DNA of 64,000 nucleotides, from positions 161,256 through 225,255 of the forward strand of contig KQ965764.1 of the NCBI GenBank assembly GCA_001574975.1, given 5' to 3'. Below are positions 11,393 to 23,994 of this stretch, in pieces (position 1 is the first letter of the stretch; each line of letters opens with the position of its first letter). The notes under the pieces are model-generated. The model searched no databases. It was given only the letters and a program-made list of their open reading frames with translations, and had not been told where the DNA came from. This DNA comes from Gonapodya prolifera JEL478 (Eukaryota > Monoblepharomycota > Monoblepharidomycetes > Monoblepharidales > Gonapodyaceae). The position numbers and the translations under genes were made by a program.

Positions 11393-12538
11393 TCACGCTT
11401 CCCGGGCCTCTATACCCTCTTCGCGCTTCTCCTTCTCCTTCTCCTTCCCATCCGCCTCCCTCTCGGCCCCCTTGTCGCCCTTCTTCTTTCCCCCCGTTCC
11501 CGCGGGTTTATCTTGCAGCTGTTTGCGCATGGCGTACGCGTCCTGCGGAGGTTTGTGTTGCATGAGATGGCCGATGCACTCTGAGACGCGCCACAGAATC
11601 GACCCACCTCCCCGTCCGCGTAGTATTTCTTTTCCACTTCGTGTACTCTGATGAAATGGAGGGGGTTGGGAAGGGAGAGTGGTGGAAGGGGGGTAACCAT
11701 TTGTCGCGCTATGGTCCACAGAGGGTGATGACCGCGAACGCTTCACTCACTTGAACTCCAACGTGTCCTTGTACAGCGACAGTGCGGCCTTATTGCTTTT
11801 TCGCACGTGGAGGGACACGTACAGGCCGCCAAAGACTTGGGCCATGGCTTGTTCTGGGGTAGAAGATGGAATGGTATTGCTAAGCGATGGGTGCGGCTCG
11901 AGCAGGAGTCCCGTCACTCCGGAACCACACACTCACGGGACTGTCGCATGAGTTTTTCGGCCAGGCCAAGGCGTCGGTAAGTCCGCATAACGGAGAGTGA
12001 GGTGATGTGGCCGTGGGGTTCGCCTTCTTCTTCCCTGTCAAAGTGAAAGAGATGCATACGGTCCGTGGTCGGTCAGTGGTGAGCGTAATTTCGGAAGTGC
12101 CGTTCCGTTGCGGAAATAAAAATTTGTCCAGCACCGAGCAAGTCGACCTCTGGCGTCAGATTCACTCGTAGGAAGACCACAATCCCCAAGCGTTTAGCCA
12201 GCTCTCCGGTACGGAGGAAAGAATGGATTTGGGCAAAGGTCTACGGGTGAAACATGAACATACATCTTTGCAAGAACGTAGCCGACGATTTTGTTGGACT
12301 TCAGTTCCTCCGCGACATAGGACAGTTGCGGCCATGTGAGAATGTGATAGAGGTAGTACTTGAGTTGGTAGTTTTCAGGCAAATTGTGGAGGTTGCAGTT
12401 CTGCATCCCAAGTAAATCTTCGACCTGGGGATGAGACGGGGATTGATGACCGGCGAGTGTTGATGGGATGAGAAATGAGAATTTCCAGTTGAATCGATGG
12501 TCAATTGCACGTACGCGTGCCTGTCTGATTGAGACCAT
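11393..12538 (-). CDS. NAA10: N-alpha-acetyltransferase 10 (NatA catalytic subunit)
   Basis: GNAT-fold enzyme that, with NAA15, transfers acetyl from acetyl-CoA to nascent N-termini (Ser, Ala, Thr, Gly) at the ribosome. It starts [10 protein letters not shown] (ATG 12536-12538). Exons then give [66 protein letters not shown] with the acetyl-CoA-binding R-R-x-G-x-A loop, [29 protein letters not shown] and DAYAMRKQL. All are signature ARD1 blocks in order. The C-terminal tail is a long run of Lys, Glu and Arg, common in NAA10 proteins. There are at least five introns. Its ATG faces that of HAUS4 across 65 bases. Confidence 0.93.
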
Positions 12539-12603
12539 TGCTGTGGGTGGGAGTGGTGACAGGAGTGCTGCGGTCAATTACGAACACAAAGTTGCGGCGT
12601 GTG
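12539..12603. promoter_or_regulatory. Shared divergent promoter, NAA10 / HAUS4
   Basis: Only 65 bases separate the two start codons, so both 5' UTRs and core promoters must share or overlap this space and the first exons. It is GT-rich near NAA10. No clear TATA box was seen. Confidence 0.6.
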
Positions 12604-14509
12604 ATGGATTCGTCGGCAGCACAGAGAGGAACGACTGGCGACAGCTCGGACGCAGAGGTGCATGACTCGTACAGCTGGCTGTCTTACGGCGACTCCATTT
12701 GCTCATCATCGTCTCCTGTCATCCTACCGCTGCAAAGCTCACCGTCGCGAAGACTGCTTATCTCGAGGCACGCACACTGTACGATGCTCTCTACCACGTT
12801 ACGCTTCACCAACTAGCAGACGTTGTGTCGCAGGATGGGGAAGCATCTTCTGACGATCAGGAGTTCCAAGCAGGGGTGCGTTTCTTTCTTGATTTGACTC
12901 ATTTACCTCCTTTTTACACTCGATTCTTACTCCGTCCCACTGATGCTATCTCTAATCGCATGTCCCCCTCATCCCCCGGCCAGAAAGAGCTGTGGGAATC
13001 AGTCTCCAAACGCGTCGCAATCTCGGAGGCCAAGCAGGTCCACAGACATCCCCTCAATGGCGTTCCAGGGAAATCTCCATTCGGTCTCGATGAGAAATCA
13101 ATAGACGATGCCAATGCGGGCTTTCTTGTTTGGATGAAAGAGGTGAAGATCGTGATGTGACTACGGGAGCTCCGCCAAGATGACCCGCGATGCTATCGGG
13201 CCAATCACTCTCGTGAATTTTTGACGCTCGTGACCTTACCCATATCATGCATTTACGGAGTGAAGCTGGAAGTTCGAAGTGAGCCGAACTGAGACCGGTG
13301 CTCACCAGGGCGTTGTGGAGAGCCCGACGCCTTTTGTGATGCCTCTGCATCTTTCACCCTCGGATGCGACATTCTCTTCGACCGCAAGTGCCTCACCCCG
13401 CGCTCCTTGCCTCACCAGCTCCCCCCCGCTCTCATCTCTGCCGTCGAATCTCACCTGCAGTCGACCTGTGAGCACCTTGTCGCGTTTGCCTTCCCTCCCA
13501 AAAAAGGTGAGCCCGCCTCGTCTCTCCCCTCTCACCCCGTGACCAACCTGACCAAGCACCATATTTGCGTCACCCTTCATTGTGCTCTCTCCGCCTCCAA
13601 GACGCACCCGCCCCGACCTCTTCCGCCGTCATTTCAGCGAAAGCACTCGAATTGGGCGCTCTGGTCCGCTCGCGGCGGGAAAAGCTGGCAAAGGAGGAGG
13701 AACGGGTTTGGGAGGCGAAGAGGGCGTATGTGGACCTGAGGGTCAGGCATGCAGAGGTACGTCGGTCGGTCGGAGGTACGCGCGCAAGGGAGCGGAAGGG
13801 GGAGTGGGGGGAGGGGAGAGAAGTGAGGGGGGCAGCGAGAGAACCCAGGAACTCTATTTTTCTCTTGGACTCCGTGAATGTCGACCCGAAGCAAAGCGGC
13901 GACGAGAACGCCTGCTAAGTGCGAAATAATGTTCTCATTCACCCCTACCCCACCACGCACACACCTCTCAGCACCTTTCTCGCATCCTCGACCTCTCGGG
14001 TGAGATTCTACTCCAGTACAAGCTGGGACACCTGGCCGCTCGCGATGCAGCTTACGTGGAGTACTACCTCGCAGTGCTGGATGGGATGAGGCTGAAGCTG
14101 AGGTAAGAATGTGTCCGCTTGGCGCTTTGGGAGCATGTGACTCATGATCTTTCGGGATCTCCTTGTTCATTGTCGGTCCGCGTGGTCGCGAAAGGATCAT
14201 GAAATTGGACACCTTGCGGAGTGTCTTCACCCCCGAACGTGTCGCCGAGCTCTCCCAAAGCAGGTGTGTCCACTCCACCACCATTTCACCTTTGTGCCTC
14301 TTCGTCACAATATCTTTCTGGTTCCCAGAGCCGCCCTTCTTACTTCTGCGTCCCGAATGGACGCCCACCTCCGCCGGGTGCGCGCCGAGCTCGCGCGGTA
14401 CGAATCTGCGGGGGAGGAGTTTGCCGAGATGGTTGCGACGTGGGAGAAGCTGGACGAGATGGTGGAAGCTGTCAAGGAGGATATAGAGAGGTTGCAGGGA
14501 GGAACGTAG
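12604..14509 (+). CDS. HAUS4: HAUS augmin-like complex subunit 4
   Basis: Subunit of augmin, which binds existing spindle microtubules and recruits gamma-tubulin to nucleate branches. The ATG at 12604 opens MDSSAAQRGTTGDSSDAE; an 80-base intron joins in phase to LTVAKTAYLEARTLYDALYH. Later exons give GCDILFDRKCLTPRSLPHQL, ALVRSRREKLAKEEERVWEA (helical), YVEYYLAVLDGMRLKLR, IMKLDTLRSVFTPERVAEL and a coiled C-terminus, LRRVRAELARYESAGEEF followed by WEKLDEMVEAVKEDIERLQ. The block around D-T-x-x-x-x-F-T-P-E-R-V and Y-E-x-x-G-x-E-F matches the C-terminal half of animal HAUS4. About six short introns. The N-terminal half is poorly conserved, as usual for augmin, so early exon limits are approximate. 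Confidence 0.78.
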
Positions 14510-14758
14510 AATCGCGTGTTTTAGATGGGAGAGCGATTATAATGTGTGGCGGTTTGAAGAATACGGTCCTTTGAATTGAATTGGGTGCTGGCTCTCAGCT
14601 TCATGCTGGCCAGTGTGACTGAAAACTCGCACACCGCTGCCCCAATTTGAACCCAATCATCCACTTGTGATCGCCCATTCAATTCATCCCCTTATCACTG
14701 AAATCACCCACACTTCGCAAATAGCGCCATCCATCCCGCCCCACGGTGACTGGCGCCA

Positions 14759-17700
14759 ATGGCGTCTCCGGTGAATGCATCTTCACCTTCAACTTCCAAT
14801 CCTTCCACATCCTCCGCGCCAACTCCGTCCCTTCCGAAAACGCCAGGCCTCCTCTCGCGCGCTTTGAATCCGGAGCTGGATAAGGGAGTAGCGCCCTCTT
14901 CGAGCGATGGGGACAAAGTTGCAGCACGACGCGATCCTGCCGCGAATCACAGTCGCGTCCCGAGCTTTTCCACCACAAGCGGCAGGGATGACGCGCTTTC
15001 TGGCCCACTGAACTCGCTCGACGCTCTTTTTCCAGAGTCTGCGCCAAAGGACACGGTGGAATATCCGCAGCTCCTTCGGGCCAACGTCGTCACGAGCTCC
15101 CCTCCCAGCCTATCTCGCTCCCAGTCGGGTGTGTCTCTCCCGCGCGAGGTGCCTGCACGAATTCTACCCGGATCTCCGTTGCGCTCCCACTCGGTGCACG
15201 ACGTGTCCCCGTCCCCGGACAGACCCGACGGGCGACTCATAAATGTGTCCTCGAGGGATGCCGCCCGATACTATAGGGTTTATCACGGAACGGGTGATGG
15301 GGGTTTTACGCTGCCATCCATGGTGGACGCTAACGGGAGCCCGACGACGTCACAAACGGCAAATTCGAACGGCGGTGGTGGCACTCGTCGCCCTCTGATG
15401 CTTCTGCCAAACAAGCCTCACCAGTGGTTGTGGGAGCCTGCGCAGTTTCTGTCTATGGTGGAGGGCGTGGTCAAGAATAGGGCCGGAACAGTGTTGAGTC
15501 GGGATATGGTGATCAAGAGTGACCACTTCGTGGCAGGTGAGTCAGTGCATGAATCAAAGTACATTACTCTTGAAGTGATTTATGATATTCATTCTGCGCA
15601 TATGCTGTCGGTTTTGCCAACATTATAGCTGCCTGCCCGTTCCTACCGTTTCACCTGCAAGGTGCTCCTAACTTTCGCCCCGCCGAGCTTCGCGTCTTCG
15701 GATCCGCCCAACCATCTACCGGAGGTGTGGCCACAGTCCTCACCCTGCTCGGGTGCGCGCCACGCAAGGGATTCAATGTGTCACAGAATACCACGGCGGA
15801 GGGATTGGAGAGGTTGGACGAAGATGTGGAGGTTGAACAGCCGACATGTTTTTGGTTGAGTACTCGAGAGGAACCATTGGTTTATCTCAACGGGTGCGTA
15901 TGAGGGATACATAGGAGATGTGCCCTGGATCCTTGGTTCATGTCATATCTCCTACATTACAGCAAACCGTTCTGTCTTCGGTCTTCTCAAGAGCCATTGA
16001 CCAACCTATCTTCTTTCGCGGGCATTTCCCCCTCGCGCCTTGAGCATCTTGAACTGAGGCTCAAAGCCGACGTGATGCGTGAGGCGGATATGTGGGGTGG
16101 TGTCGTCCTGGCACACGATGAGATTGAACCGGGGAAAGTAATGCCGAGTTGGATTGCCGCGACCGAAGTGAAGACACCACGAGAAGTGTTTGAGACGTAC
16201 AGGGCGGAAGGGTGGAGGGTAAAGTACGTGCGAGTACCAATGAGTCCCGAGAAGGTGAGGGACATCCCGCACTGGAGGCTCTCACAGTGAACTGTTTTCA
16301 TTCTCAATGTTTCATATTTCAAGGCTCCAGGTGACGACACACTCGACGAATACGTTTCTGCTCTCAAGGAGGCCCGACTCGAAGATCCCATAATGTTCAA
16401 CTGCGGGGTTGGAGCAGGACGCAGTGAGTGAGTTATTTGAGGACTCAATTGGTAGAAGGTAATTTTTCATTGGGTTTAAGCCACGTTTTCTATGGTTGTT
16501 GCACTTCTCATACGACGACAACAGCTCATGGCGGCCGGTATGCCCGATCCATTCTCTTCTCGCCCGGTCGGGGGTCAAATCGGACAATCGTTCGTATCGA
16601 CTTCACCAAGGCCCAACACTCCCTCACTGTCATCGTCCCCTACTCCCCTCCGTCCTCGAAGCTTTGGAACTTCCGCACCAGCTTTGCCGGCAGCCGTTCA
16701 GCGAGAAGCGTTGCTTGATATGGAAGGTGCTGAAAACTCCGCAAGAGCTGTATTGCGACTCGTTTCGGTTTTGGAGACGGCGCTTCGTGGAAAGATGGAC
16801 CGTGGTTCCGCCCTGGAAGCGGCTCTATCACGTCCGGGGCCTCTGTTGGCCAACCTTCGATCCGCTGTTGCCGGTCAGTATCACCCGATTCTTCAACTTG
16901 CTTCAGTTTTGGAACAAGGCCCGGCGTGTAAAAGGGCTTTGGATACAATTATCGACCGTTGTGATGTGATTTTGAACCTGAGAGAAGTTATTCTCATTCA
17001 CCGAATACGTTACGCGATGGACGGATCTGCCGGCGAGCTCGAAGATGCCGTAGGGTGCTTCCAGCGATATTTTTACCTGCTGGCATTCGCCGGATACGTG
17101 ACGGAAAGTTGTGTTGCAAAGCAACGTTATGACGAGAAAGGTGTACATTGGACCTCGACGTTCTCCGAGTGGATGAAAGGGAGAACTGGTGAGTGGAACT
17201 TGAATCCTCTCCTTGGGAAAATAAATCTTACTGATTTGAAAACATCAAAAGAAATAATGTCCATTCTTCAAACAATTCAAAGAAAGAACAACACCTCTCG
17301 TCTCCTCTACTTGTTTCGTCCCGTTGAAGATCTTTCTATTTTCTCACCATCGTCTTTGGGAGGGGGTCCCCTCTCAAATTTCCGCTGGCGCCCAAGCGAG
17401 CCTGTCGCCGTTGGAATGGAGTTGGAGAATTACGTGACCAAAAATCGTTCCGGAAGTGTTCTCACAAGTCAGACCATTCTCAAGATAGACCAATGGGGCG
17501 ATTGGGCAGCAACAGGTGGGGAAGTGATCGAAGGAGCTGCCAACTTCAGAAGAATCACAGGAATGAAGTGTGTATAAAAATACTTTGTGTGGCCATCCTT
17601 GCAATGCACACAGAATTTTTTGTTTTTTTGGTGTGTTGCGTAGTCTTTTTGGGGTTGCGCAGCCCACTGTCAAGGGAATGAAGAACGTGATTCAAAAAAT

Positions 17701-20700
17701 CTTGCATTCAGGTGAGGAGATTGCGGATGGATCCACGCAGAAACCCATTATGGTTATATGGATGTAAGCTACAGCTTGATTCGAATGCGCTATCGTTTGT
17801 ATAACCCCCGACTCTTCAGTAATATGCGAGAGGAACCGTTAGCTTACATAAACTCGGTTCCCTACGTCCTGCGAGATCAATACTTCACATTGAGGAATAT
17901 CCGTTCGTATGCGGGAATCAATCCCCAACGTCTTGAACTCATTGAAGAGAAACTGAAGGATGATGTCTTAAGTGAAGTGAGCTCATATGAAGGAAGAGTC
18001 CTCCTGCATGGCGAAACACTTGAAGGAAAGATCTCAGCCCACTGGGAAGATGTCCGCGACGAAGATGTCTTAACCCCGCGACAAGTGGCCACTCGACTGC
18101 AACAAGATGAATTGTGTCCCATCTTGTATCATAGAATTCCTGTGACGGCTGAAAATCCCCCTGAACTGGGAGATTTTGAGATGATTCTAAAACTGATTGC
18201 TACGTCGGATCTGCGGGAGGTCGCTTTTGTTGTCAACTGTCAAGTTGGACTCGGTCGAAGTACTACAGGGACTGTGATGGCTTCATTGGTTATCCACTGG
18301 CTTAATGGTACAAAGCCAGTAGTGTCTGAGACCCAATCAAGCCACCATTCTTATCCTGTTATACATTCACTTTTACGCGTCATTCGTAATGGATTAGAAA
18401 TTAAGCAAATTGTGGATGACGCAATTGATGCTTGTGCGCAGTTTGTCAATCTTCGAGACACAATAAATCAGTGGAGAATCAAGGCAGAAGGGGAGGCAAA
18501 CTCTGCGGCAAAAAGGAAGGCCGGTGAGTATTCGCTTCCGCTAAATGGTGATCAAAACGTTTCTTGACCAATAAATTTCAGTCAGGAGAGGTGTTGTACA
18601 CCTCCGAAGGTACTTCACCCTGATAATCTTCCAAGCATACCTAAGTGAGCAGGAGCCCACTCTCCTGGAAGAATTGGAGCCATTTACATCATGGGTGGCG
18701 CGCCACAAGGAATTTGCAACCATGCAAGAGGACCTAATCCAATCAAAGAATGTAAACGCAATTACACCAGTTGACGTGAGCTTGATAAGATCACCGGTAA
18801 CATACCAGTTCTAACCCAATGTATTCACGCACAGCACCTGAAGCCTGGCGACGGCATTGCTCTCACCACAGAAGTGCTGGAAGTAGTGAATTCTCGAGCT
18901 GGCCAAGTACTGGGTTCGCAAACGATTGTGAAGGCTGATTTATTCCCTGTGAGCTCCATTATGTAGGTTTTAGTGTGCATCTCAGAGGATAACTTGGTCT
19001 TCCATAATTTTGCAGGGGGCACAAAAGCTATCGCTCCTAGAACGAATTGATGGGGCGCCGAACTACCGCCGATTGGATCTGGCAGTCGCGCGCACTCAGG
19101 CAGTTCAAGTTCTTCAGGGCGGAATTTTCCCTCCCGCCAGCGCTGCCGCAAAGGGGCTGGTTGCTGCTGTCGCTGTAAGACCAGAGCAAAAATCCAACTT
19201 GCCACCACCCTCTCCTGTTCGCAAAGACAGTTCAAACTCTACGTCTAAGCACCCCCGCCGACGAACATCAAGTCGACGGGTATCATATGACATCCAGACT
19301 TCGGATTCCAAAACACAAACACTCACTCTTCGCGTTACTACTATGAGCCCTCAATTGGGGACGCAGATGACTCCAGAAACGCAATCATCGTACGGACACT
19401 CGCCCAAACCACTATGGACTCTAGTGAACCCAACTCTTTATGGAACCGCAATGCCTACAAGTGAAGGAATTCGTCGGATCTGCCGAAAGTGTGGTGCAGA
19501 CCCCAGTGGCGGTCGTATGCTTTTATGGACCTCCATGAGAGAAGAGCCTGTTATCTACATCCGGTTTAGAGGAGATCTGCGGCCTTTTGTGCTGCGAGAC
19601 TGGATGGATCCCACTCGTAATATTGAATCTACAGGGATTGCGAGGGAACGTGTTGAGCTCATGGAGGTCAGAATGAAGAGTGATCTAATACAGGAGACGA
19701 AAAAGTATGGTGGCCGTGTTTTGTTGCACGATGAAGAGGTCAAGCCCACTGGGTTCGAAATCGTGGTACGTGTCGTGTCCCGCTGTAGTGGAGGACAAGG
19801 AAAAATATGTTGAAATTATTTTTATCAACAGCCTGTGTGGGAATCTGTCACAGAGGATGACATTCGGACACCCCTCGAGCTCTTCCAGTCAATTGTGGAA
19901 GAAGGATATAAGATTGACTATCTTCGTGTTCCTATCACTGATGAGCAGGCACCCATACCTGATGTGTTCGACATTCTGTTGGAAAGACTTATGAAGAGGA
20001 ACCAGAATGCAGATCCAATATTCAACTGCCAAATGGGGTAAGTTTTAGCATGTTTTGTCGGATCAAGTGTAAGCTTGATTTATGGGTCTCCCTGCTACCC
20101 CAGGCGCGGACGCACCACAACAGGCATGATTACGGCTGTCCTCATGGAAATGATTGTCGGAAACGAAAGCCTCTTATCGGATGATCTTCCCGTCCCTACA
20201 CCTTCACCGGACCCTGCCACTTCTGACGCGGACCTTGCTCGGGCACGATACATTGCCGGAGAATATCGTCTTGTAATGCAACTTGTTGCTGTGCTGCCGC
20301 ATGGAAGGATCGCTAAGCTGCTCGCTGACCGAGCCGTTGATCTCTGCGACCACATGCAGAATCTCAGGACTGCCATTTATGATTTTAAAGTTAAAGTGGC
20401 CGGAATGGAGGTCGGAAGCAGGAAGTGGGAGCTAACAACTGAAGTGGGATTAAACTATTTGATTCGGTGAGTCCAGTCTCCATCTGCCTTTTGTCTCCTG
20501 AATACATAATTTTATTGGCCTAACGTTCACATATGTGTTCTTTTTTAAACAAAAAGATATTTCTTCCTAGTATGCTTTGCTGGCTATCTCCTTGAAGAAT
20601 GGGCGATTCTGGATGACCTTGTAGAGACGGAGGGTGCTTCAGATCTGACGGATTTGAATGCAGTGCCACGAGCAAGAGCTGGTGGAAATGTCGAACTGCC

Positions 20701-20808
20701 AAGCAACTACGGGCTTGGCACGAGAGAAAGAGTGCTTTTTAGCGCCTGGTTGAAGGATCGAAGGGAAATCACGAACTTGGTGAAGAAGGAGCATCAGAGT
20801 TTTGACTA
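14759..20808 (+). CDS. PALD1: Paladin-like protein with three phosphatase-type repeats
   Basis: Large cytosolic protein of the paladin family, related to phytate and dual-specificity phosphatases; animal paladin has been reported to act on phosphoinositides. A disordered Ser/Pro-rich head of about 220 residues precedes three copies of one unit. Each unit has N-R-x-G-x-V-L, a second block ending in a TREEP, MREEP or similar sequence followed by Y-I/L-N/R, and a P-loop. The three P-loops are CGVGAGRT (from 16402, split by an intron), CQVGLGRS (Cys codon 18238-18240) and CQMGRGRT (from 20027, split by an intron). Each fits C-x5-R-S/T, so all three could be catalytic. Linkers are Ser/Thr-rich, notably 19190-19340. 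There are more than ten introns, and the protein ends KKEHQSFD. Family is firm; substrate is not predictable here. Confidence 0.9.
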
Positions 20809-21000
20809 ATTTTGTGGACAAATGGTTCGGAAAATTAGAGAATTTCAAAAATGAGGACCAAAATCATGAAGAGAAAAGAAGGGGGATTTTGATACAGTTT
20901 TCACACCAAACTTTGGGGTGGACCCTTTGGTCAGCACATATCGGCTCAAGTGGGGAACTTTCTCGCTGAAATTTCGTGGCCAAACTTTTCGACGAGCACT
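20809..21000. other. Short spacer, paladin 3' / desaturase 5'
   Basis: About 190 bases between two co-oriented genes. It must contain the paladin 3' end signal and the desaturase promoter. No strong motif was seen. Confidence 0.4.
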
Positions 21001-22999
21001 ATGGCACCTGATGTCGCAGCAATCTCGGCGGTCCCGGAATCCAAAGAATCTCGCAAGTTCACTTGGGAAGAGGTTGCGCAACACAATCGACCAGAATCCC
21101 TCTGGTTTACCGTTAGAGGCAAAGTGTATGATCTTACGAACTTCGCAAAAAGACATCCGGGTGAGTCTTGTTGGGGAGAAGAGCCTGTGGAATCAAAATC
21201 ACGGATCTATCTTTGTAAACGAATAACGGATCGCGGCAACATGTTCGAACAAATTTTGACATCATCACGCTTTTCGTAAATCAATTACCGACGAACTAAT
21301 TCACCCGCTAGGTGGACAGGACATCGTGAGTTCTGGTTTTGCTTTTCATCATGAGTCACGATCACAAAGTCATCACCTTCCTCGAAACAAAAACAACATC
21401 ATTCACATCGCTGCACGCCGCTCATTTACAGTTGCGAGCTGCTGCGGGGCGCGATGTCACCCAGACGTTTGAGGTTTACCACGACCTCGCTGTGAAGGAC
21501 AGGCTCAAGTGAGAGAAGACATCGTGTGACAATTTCTTGGGACAAAAGTGAAATCACGTCAATGATCCGTTTCTATAGAAAGTTTTATATTGGGGATCTG
21601 GTATCCGATGAGTTCCCAACCTTCCCTGAGCCATCCCCGTTTTTTGTTACGTTAAAGAACCGAGTGAAGAAGTACTTCGAGGAAACGAAACAGGACCCTC
21701 GATTTGCTCCGTGGATGTTTGTCCGATACGCAGTTATCTTGGGCACGATAGGTCTTGGGTGGTACTGTACTTATTTGAGCGAACACTTCAAGGGAAAGTG
21801 GTGGGCTCAAGCGGGGTTCGCCGTGCTCACGGGCTTTGCTCAGGCACAGGTGAGAAAGGGAATCTGTCTCCGACGATAGCATAGCTCACATATAATTCAA
21901 CCCAGACTGGTTTGATGCCCCTGCACGATTCATCCCACTTCGCCATCACGAACAAGCCCTGGGTCTGGAAGCTGTTTGGTTCTCTGCATGATATTGTGAA
22001 CGGTACCTCGCACCTCCAGTGGTGAGATATTCGTGATTAATAGCACATCTTGCAAGTCTGTTTAACTAAGTTCGTGTCCAGGTTGTACCAGCACATCCTT
22101 GGTCACCATGCCTACACCAACATCCCCGGTGCAGACCCCGACATCAGCGTACAAAATCCTGACGTTCGCCGAATCTGGGAAGGCCAAACGTGGCTCCCCC
22201 GATACCTCGGCCAAGAGTTTGTTATTCCTCCGCTCTATGGGGCGCTTGGTACTATGACGAGGAAGCAAGACATCGAGATCTTGTACGTTACGTATATGTG
22301 CGACAAAATTCGTTCAAACCCTGTGGGAAGTCTCGATGGAATAATTTTCTGGGGGGGCAAAGTGGGTATGCAGTCATTCATACCCCGATCATCGCATCGC
22401 TCAACATCAAGTACACGAAGTTATTTTGGCTCTGGAGTCGGGTCATTGTCCCACTACAGCTCCTTGGCTTGCGGGCGGTTCCATTCATTTTGATTTCTGA
22501 CATGGTGGCAAGCTACTGGTTGGCATTGCTGTTCCAAGCTAACCATGTTGTAGGAGGTGGGAACAGTCCCATCGTGTGCCTCTGCATAGCTCTCGTCATC
22601 ATCCATTTTGCTTCTGTAGAGGTTGAGTGGCCCCTCCCAGACCCGAAGACGAACCAGATCGAACGGGATTGGGCAGAACATCAGATTTCGACGTCACAGG
22701 ATTACGCCCACGGCTCGTGGTTTTGGACCGTGTTCTCGGGTGCTTTGAACTACCAGGCGGTGCACCACGTCTTCGCAAATGTAAACCAGTACTACTACCC
22801 AGAGATCGCCCCTATAGTTCTGAAGACGTGTGAAGAATTTGGTGTGAAATACCACCATAAGGTGAGATAGTGAATCGACGAGCTCAGTGGTTCCGTATGA
22901 CCTTAATGCCTTTCAATGACACAGGCGACAGCATTTGAGGCGGTAATGTCCCACCTTATCCACCTCCGCAAATTGGGTAAAAAGCCCAAAGTTGTCTGA
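21001..22999 (+). CDS. Front-end fatty acid desaturase fused to cytochrome b5
   Basis: Endoplasmic-reticulum enzyme that inserts a double bond between an existing one and the carboxyl end of an acyl chain (delta-5, -6 or -8 type), as in arachidonate synthesis. The N-terminal cytochrome b5 domain shows the haem motif HPGG, split by an intron at about 21160, and EVAQHNRPESLWFTVRGKVYD before it. Three histidine boxes follow: HDSSH (21924-21938), HILGHH (22092-22109) and QAVHH (22754-22768). The Gln in the third box marks front-end desaturases. Hydrophobic segments lie around 21720-21840 and 22440-22620. The ending, YYPEIAPIVLKTCEEFGVKY then HLIHLRKLGKKPKVV, resembles Mortierella-type delta-5 enzymes, but regiospecificity cannot be decided from sequence. 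About six introns. Confidence 0.92.
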
Positions 23000-23174
23000 A
23001 AAGCCCACCTAGAATTTGTCGTACTTAAATCTTAGATATATATTGAATTATTCTGGGTACTTGAGAAGAAAGTGGAATTGTAAAATCCACTGAGTGACGA
23101 TCAATCGCTTCAACGTGTAAACCCTTGTCCCAGACTTGCCAAACGCTACCTCTGTCCATTTCTCAACTTCAACT

Positions 23175-23950
23175 TCACCACCGAACGTCACTGCTCCGAC
23201 CCACGACCCCCGCCTTCTTGTTCATTTCCTTGATGACGCCCACTATCTCTGTTAGGTTCGTCTCCAGCACCATGCCCCCCGCTACAACTTCGTTCAGGAC
23301 ATGTCTCACTTCATCAGGGCGGAACACCACGTCTAGTTCGCACACATTCTCAAATACGCGATCAAGAGATTCCACCAGAACTTGTATGAGGTCGAGCACC
23401 CCCAGTTGAGACTCGGAGGAGTCGGCGAGAAAGACAAAGTAGAGTGTGGCATAATGCTGAGTGAACGACCGGTCATCAACGCAAGACCAAAAAAAAATTT
23501 GCACTTTACCACGTGAACTTGTTCTCTGGCACCAGTGCATTCGCTACCGGTCACAGCAAACACTCCTCCAAGTCAACGTCCAAAGTCTCAATAAATGAAT
23601 CATTCGTAGTCGACCTTGGCCGATGCCACTCTCGTCCATGCTGATCCTACAAACGCGAAACCTTCCCGACTATTCGAACGCACCCTATAAATGACTTTCA
23701 GGTCCTGTCCTTGCAGCTCCTTGATGCCCGATGTCTCCACAAAATTGCACGCTGAGTCAGGCCTATCCGATACTAGGGCGAAAATCTGTCGCAGGAGGGA
23801 TTGAGTAGCGGAAACACCCTATGTAGTTGCGATGGCCAACAATCATTATGGCAAAGTAAGAAGGGCACGACATGGACGTACCAAGTACTCGTAGTTTGCG
23901 ACAAGACGCGGCTTCCCATGGTTGTTGAATATGAAGACATGTCTGATCAT
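23175..23950 (-). CDS. APS3: AP-3 adaptor complex subunit sigma
   Basis: Small chain of the AP-3 adaptor that sorts cargo from endosome or Golgi to vacuole or lysosome. It starts [20 protein letters not shown] (ATG 23948-23950). After an intron come [20 protein letters not shown] and LKVIYR, and after a second intron [40 protein letters not shown] and [16 protein letters not shown]. The VCELD-to-ETN block is diagnostic of sigma-3 rather than sigma-1 or sigma-2. The C-terminal tail ends at 23175. Its start codon is 44 bases from that of the NAD+ synthetase gene on the other strand; its 3' end faces the desaturase. Confidence 0.93.
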
Positions 23951-23994
23951 TTTTGGGTCTTAGTTGCTGTGGCCAGACGTCCATAATCTTCACC
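23951..23994. promoter_or_regulatory. Shared divergent promoter, AP-3 sigma / NAD+ synthetase
   Basis: The two start codons are separated by 44 bases, the shortest divergent spacer in the window. The core promoter of each gene probably lies in the other's 5' UTR or first exon. Confidence 0.6.

Noticed and set aside
11094-11396. Minus-strand open frame of about 100 codons downstream of NAA10
   Set aside because: No family match, no splice partners and no promoter context. Open frames of this length occur by chance at this base composition.
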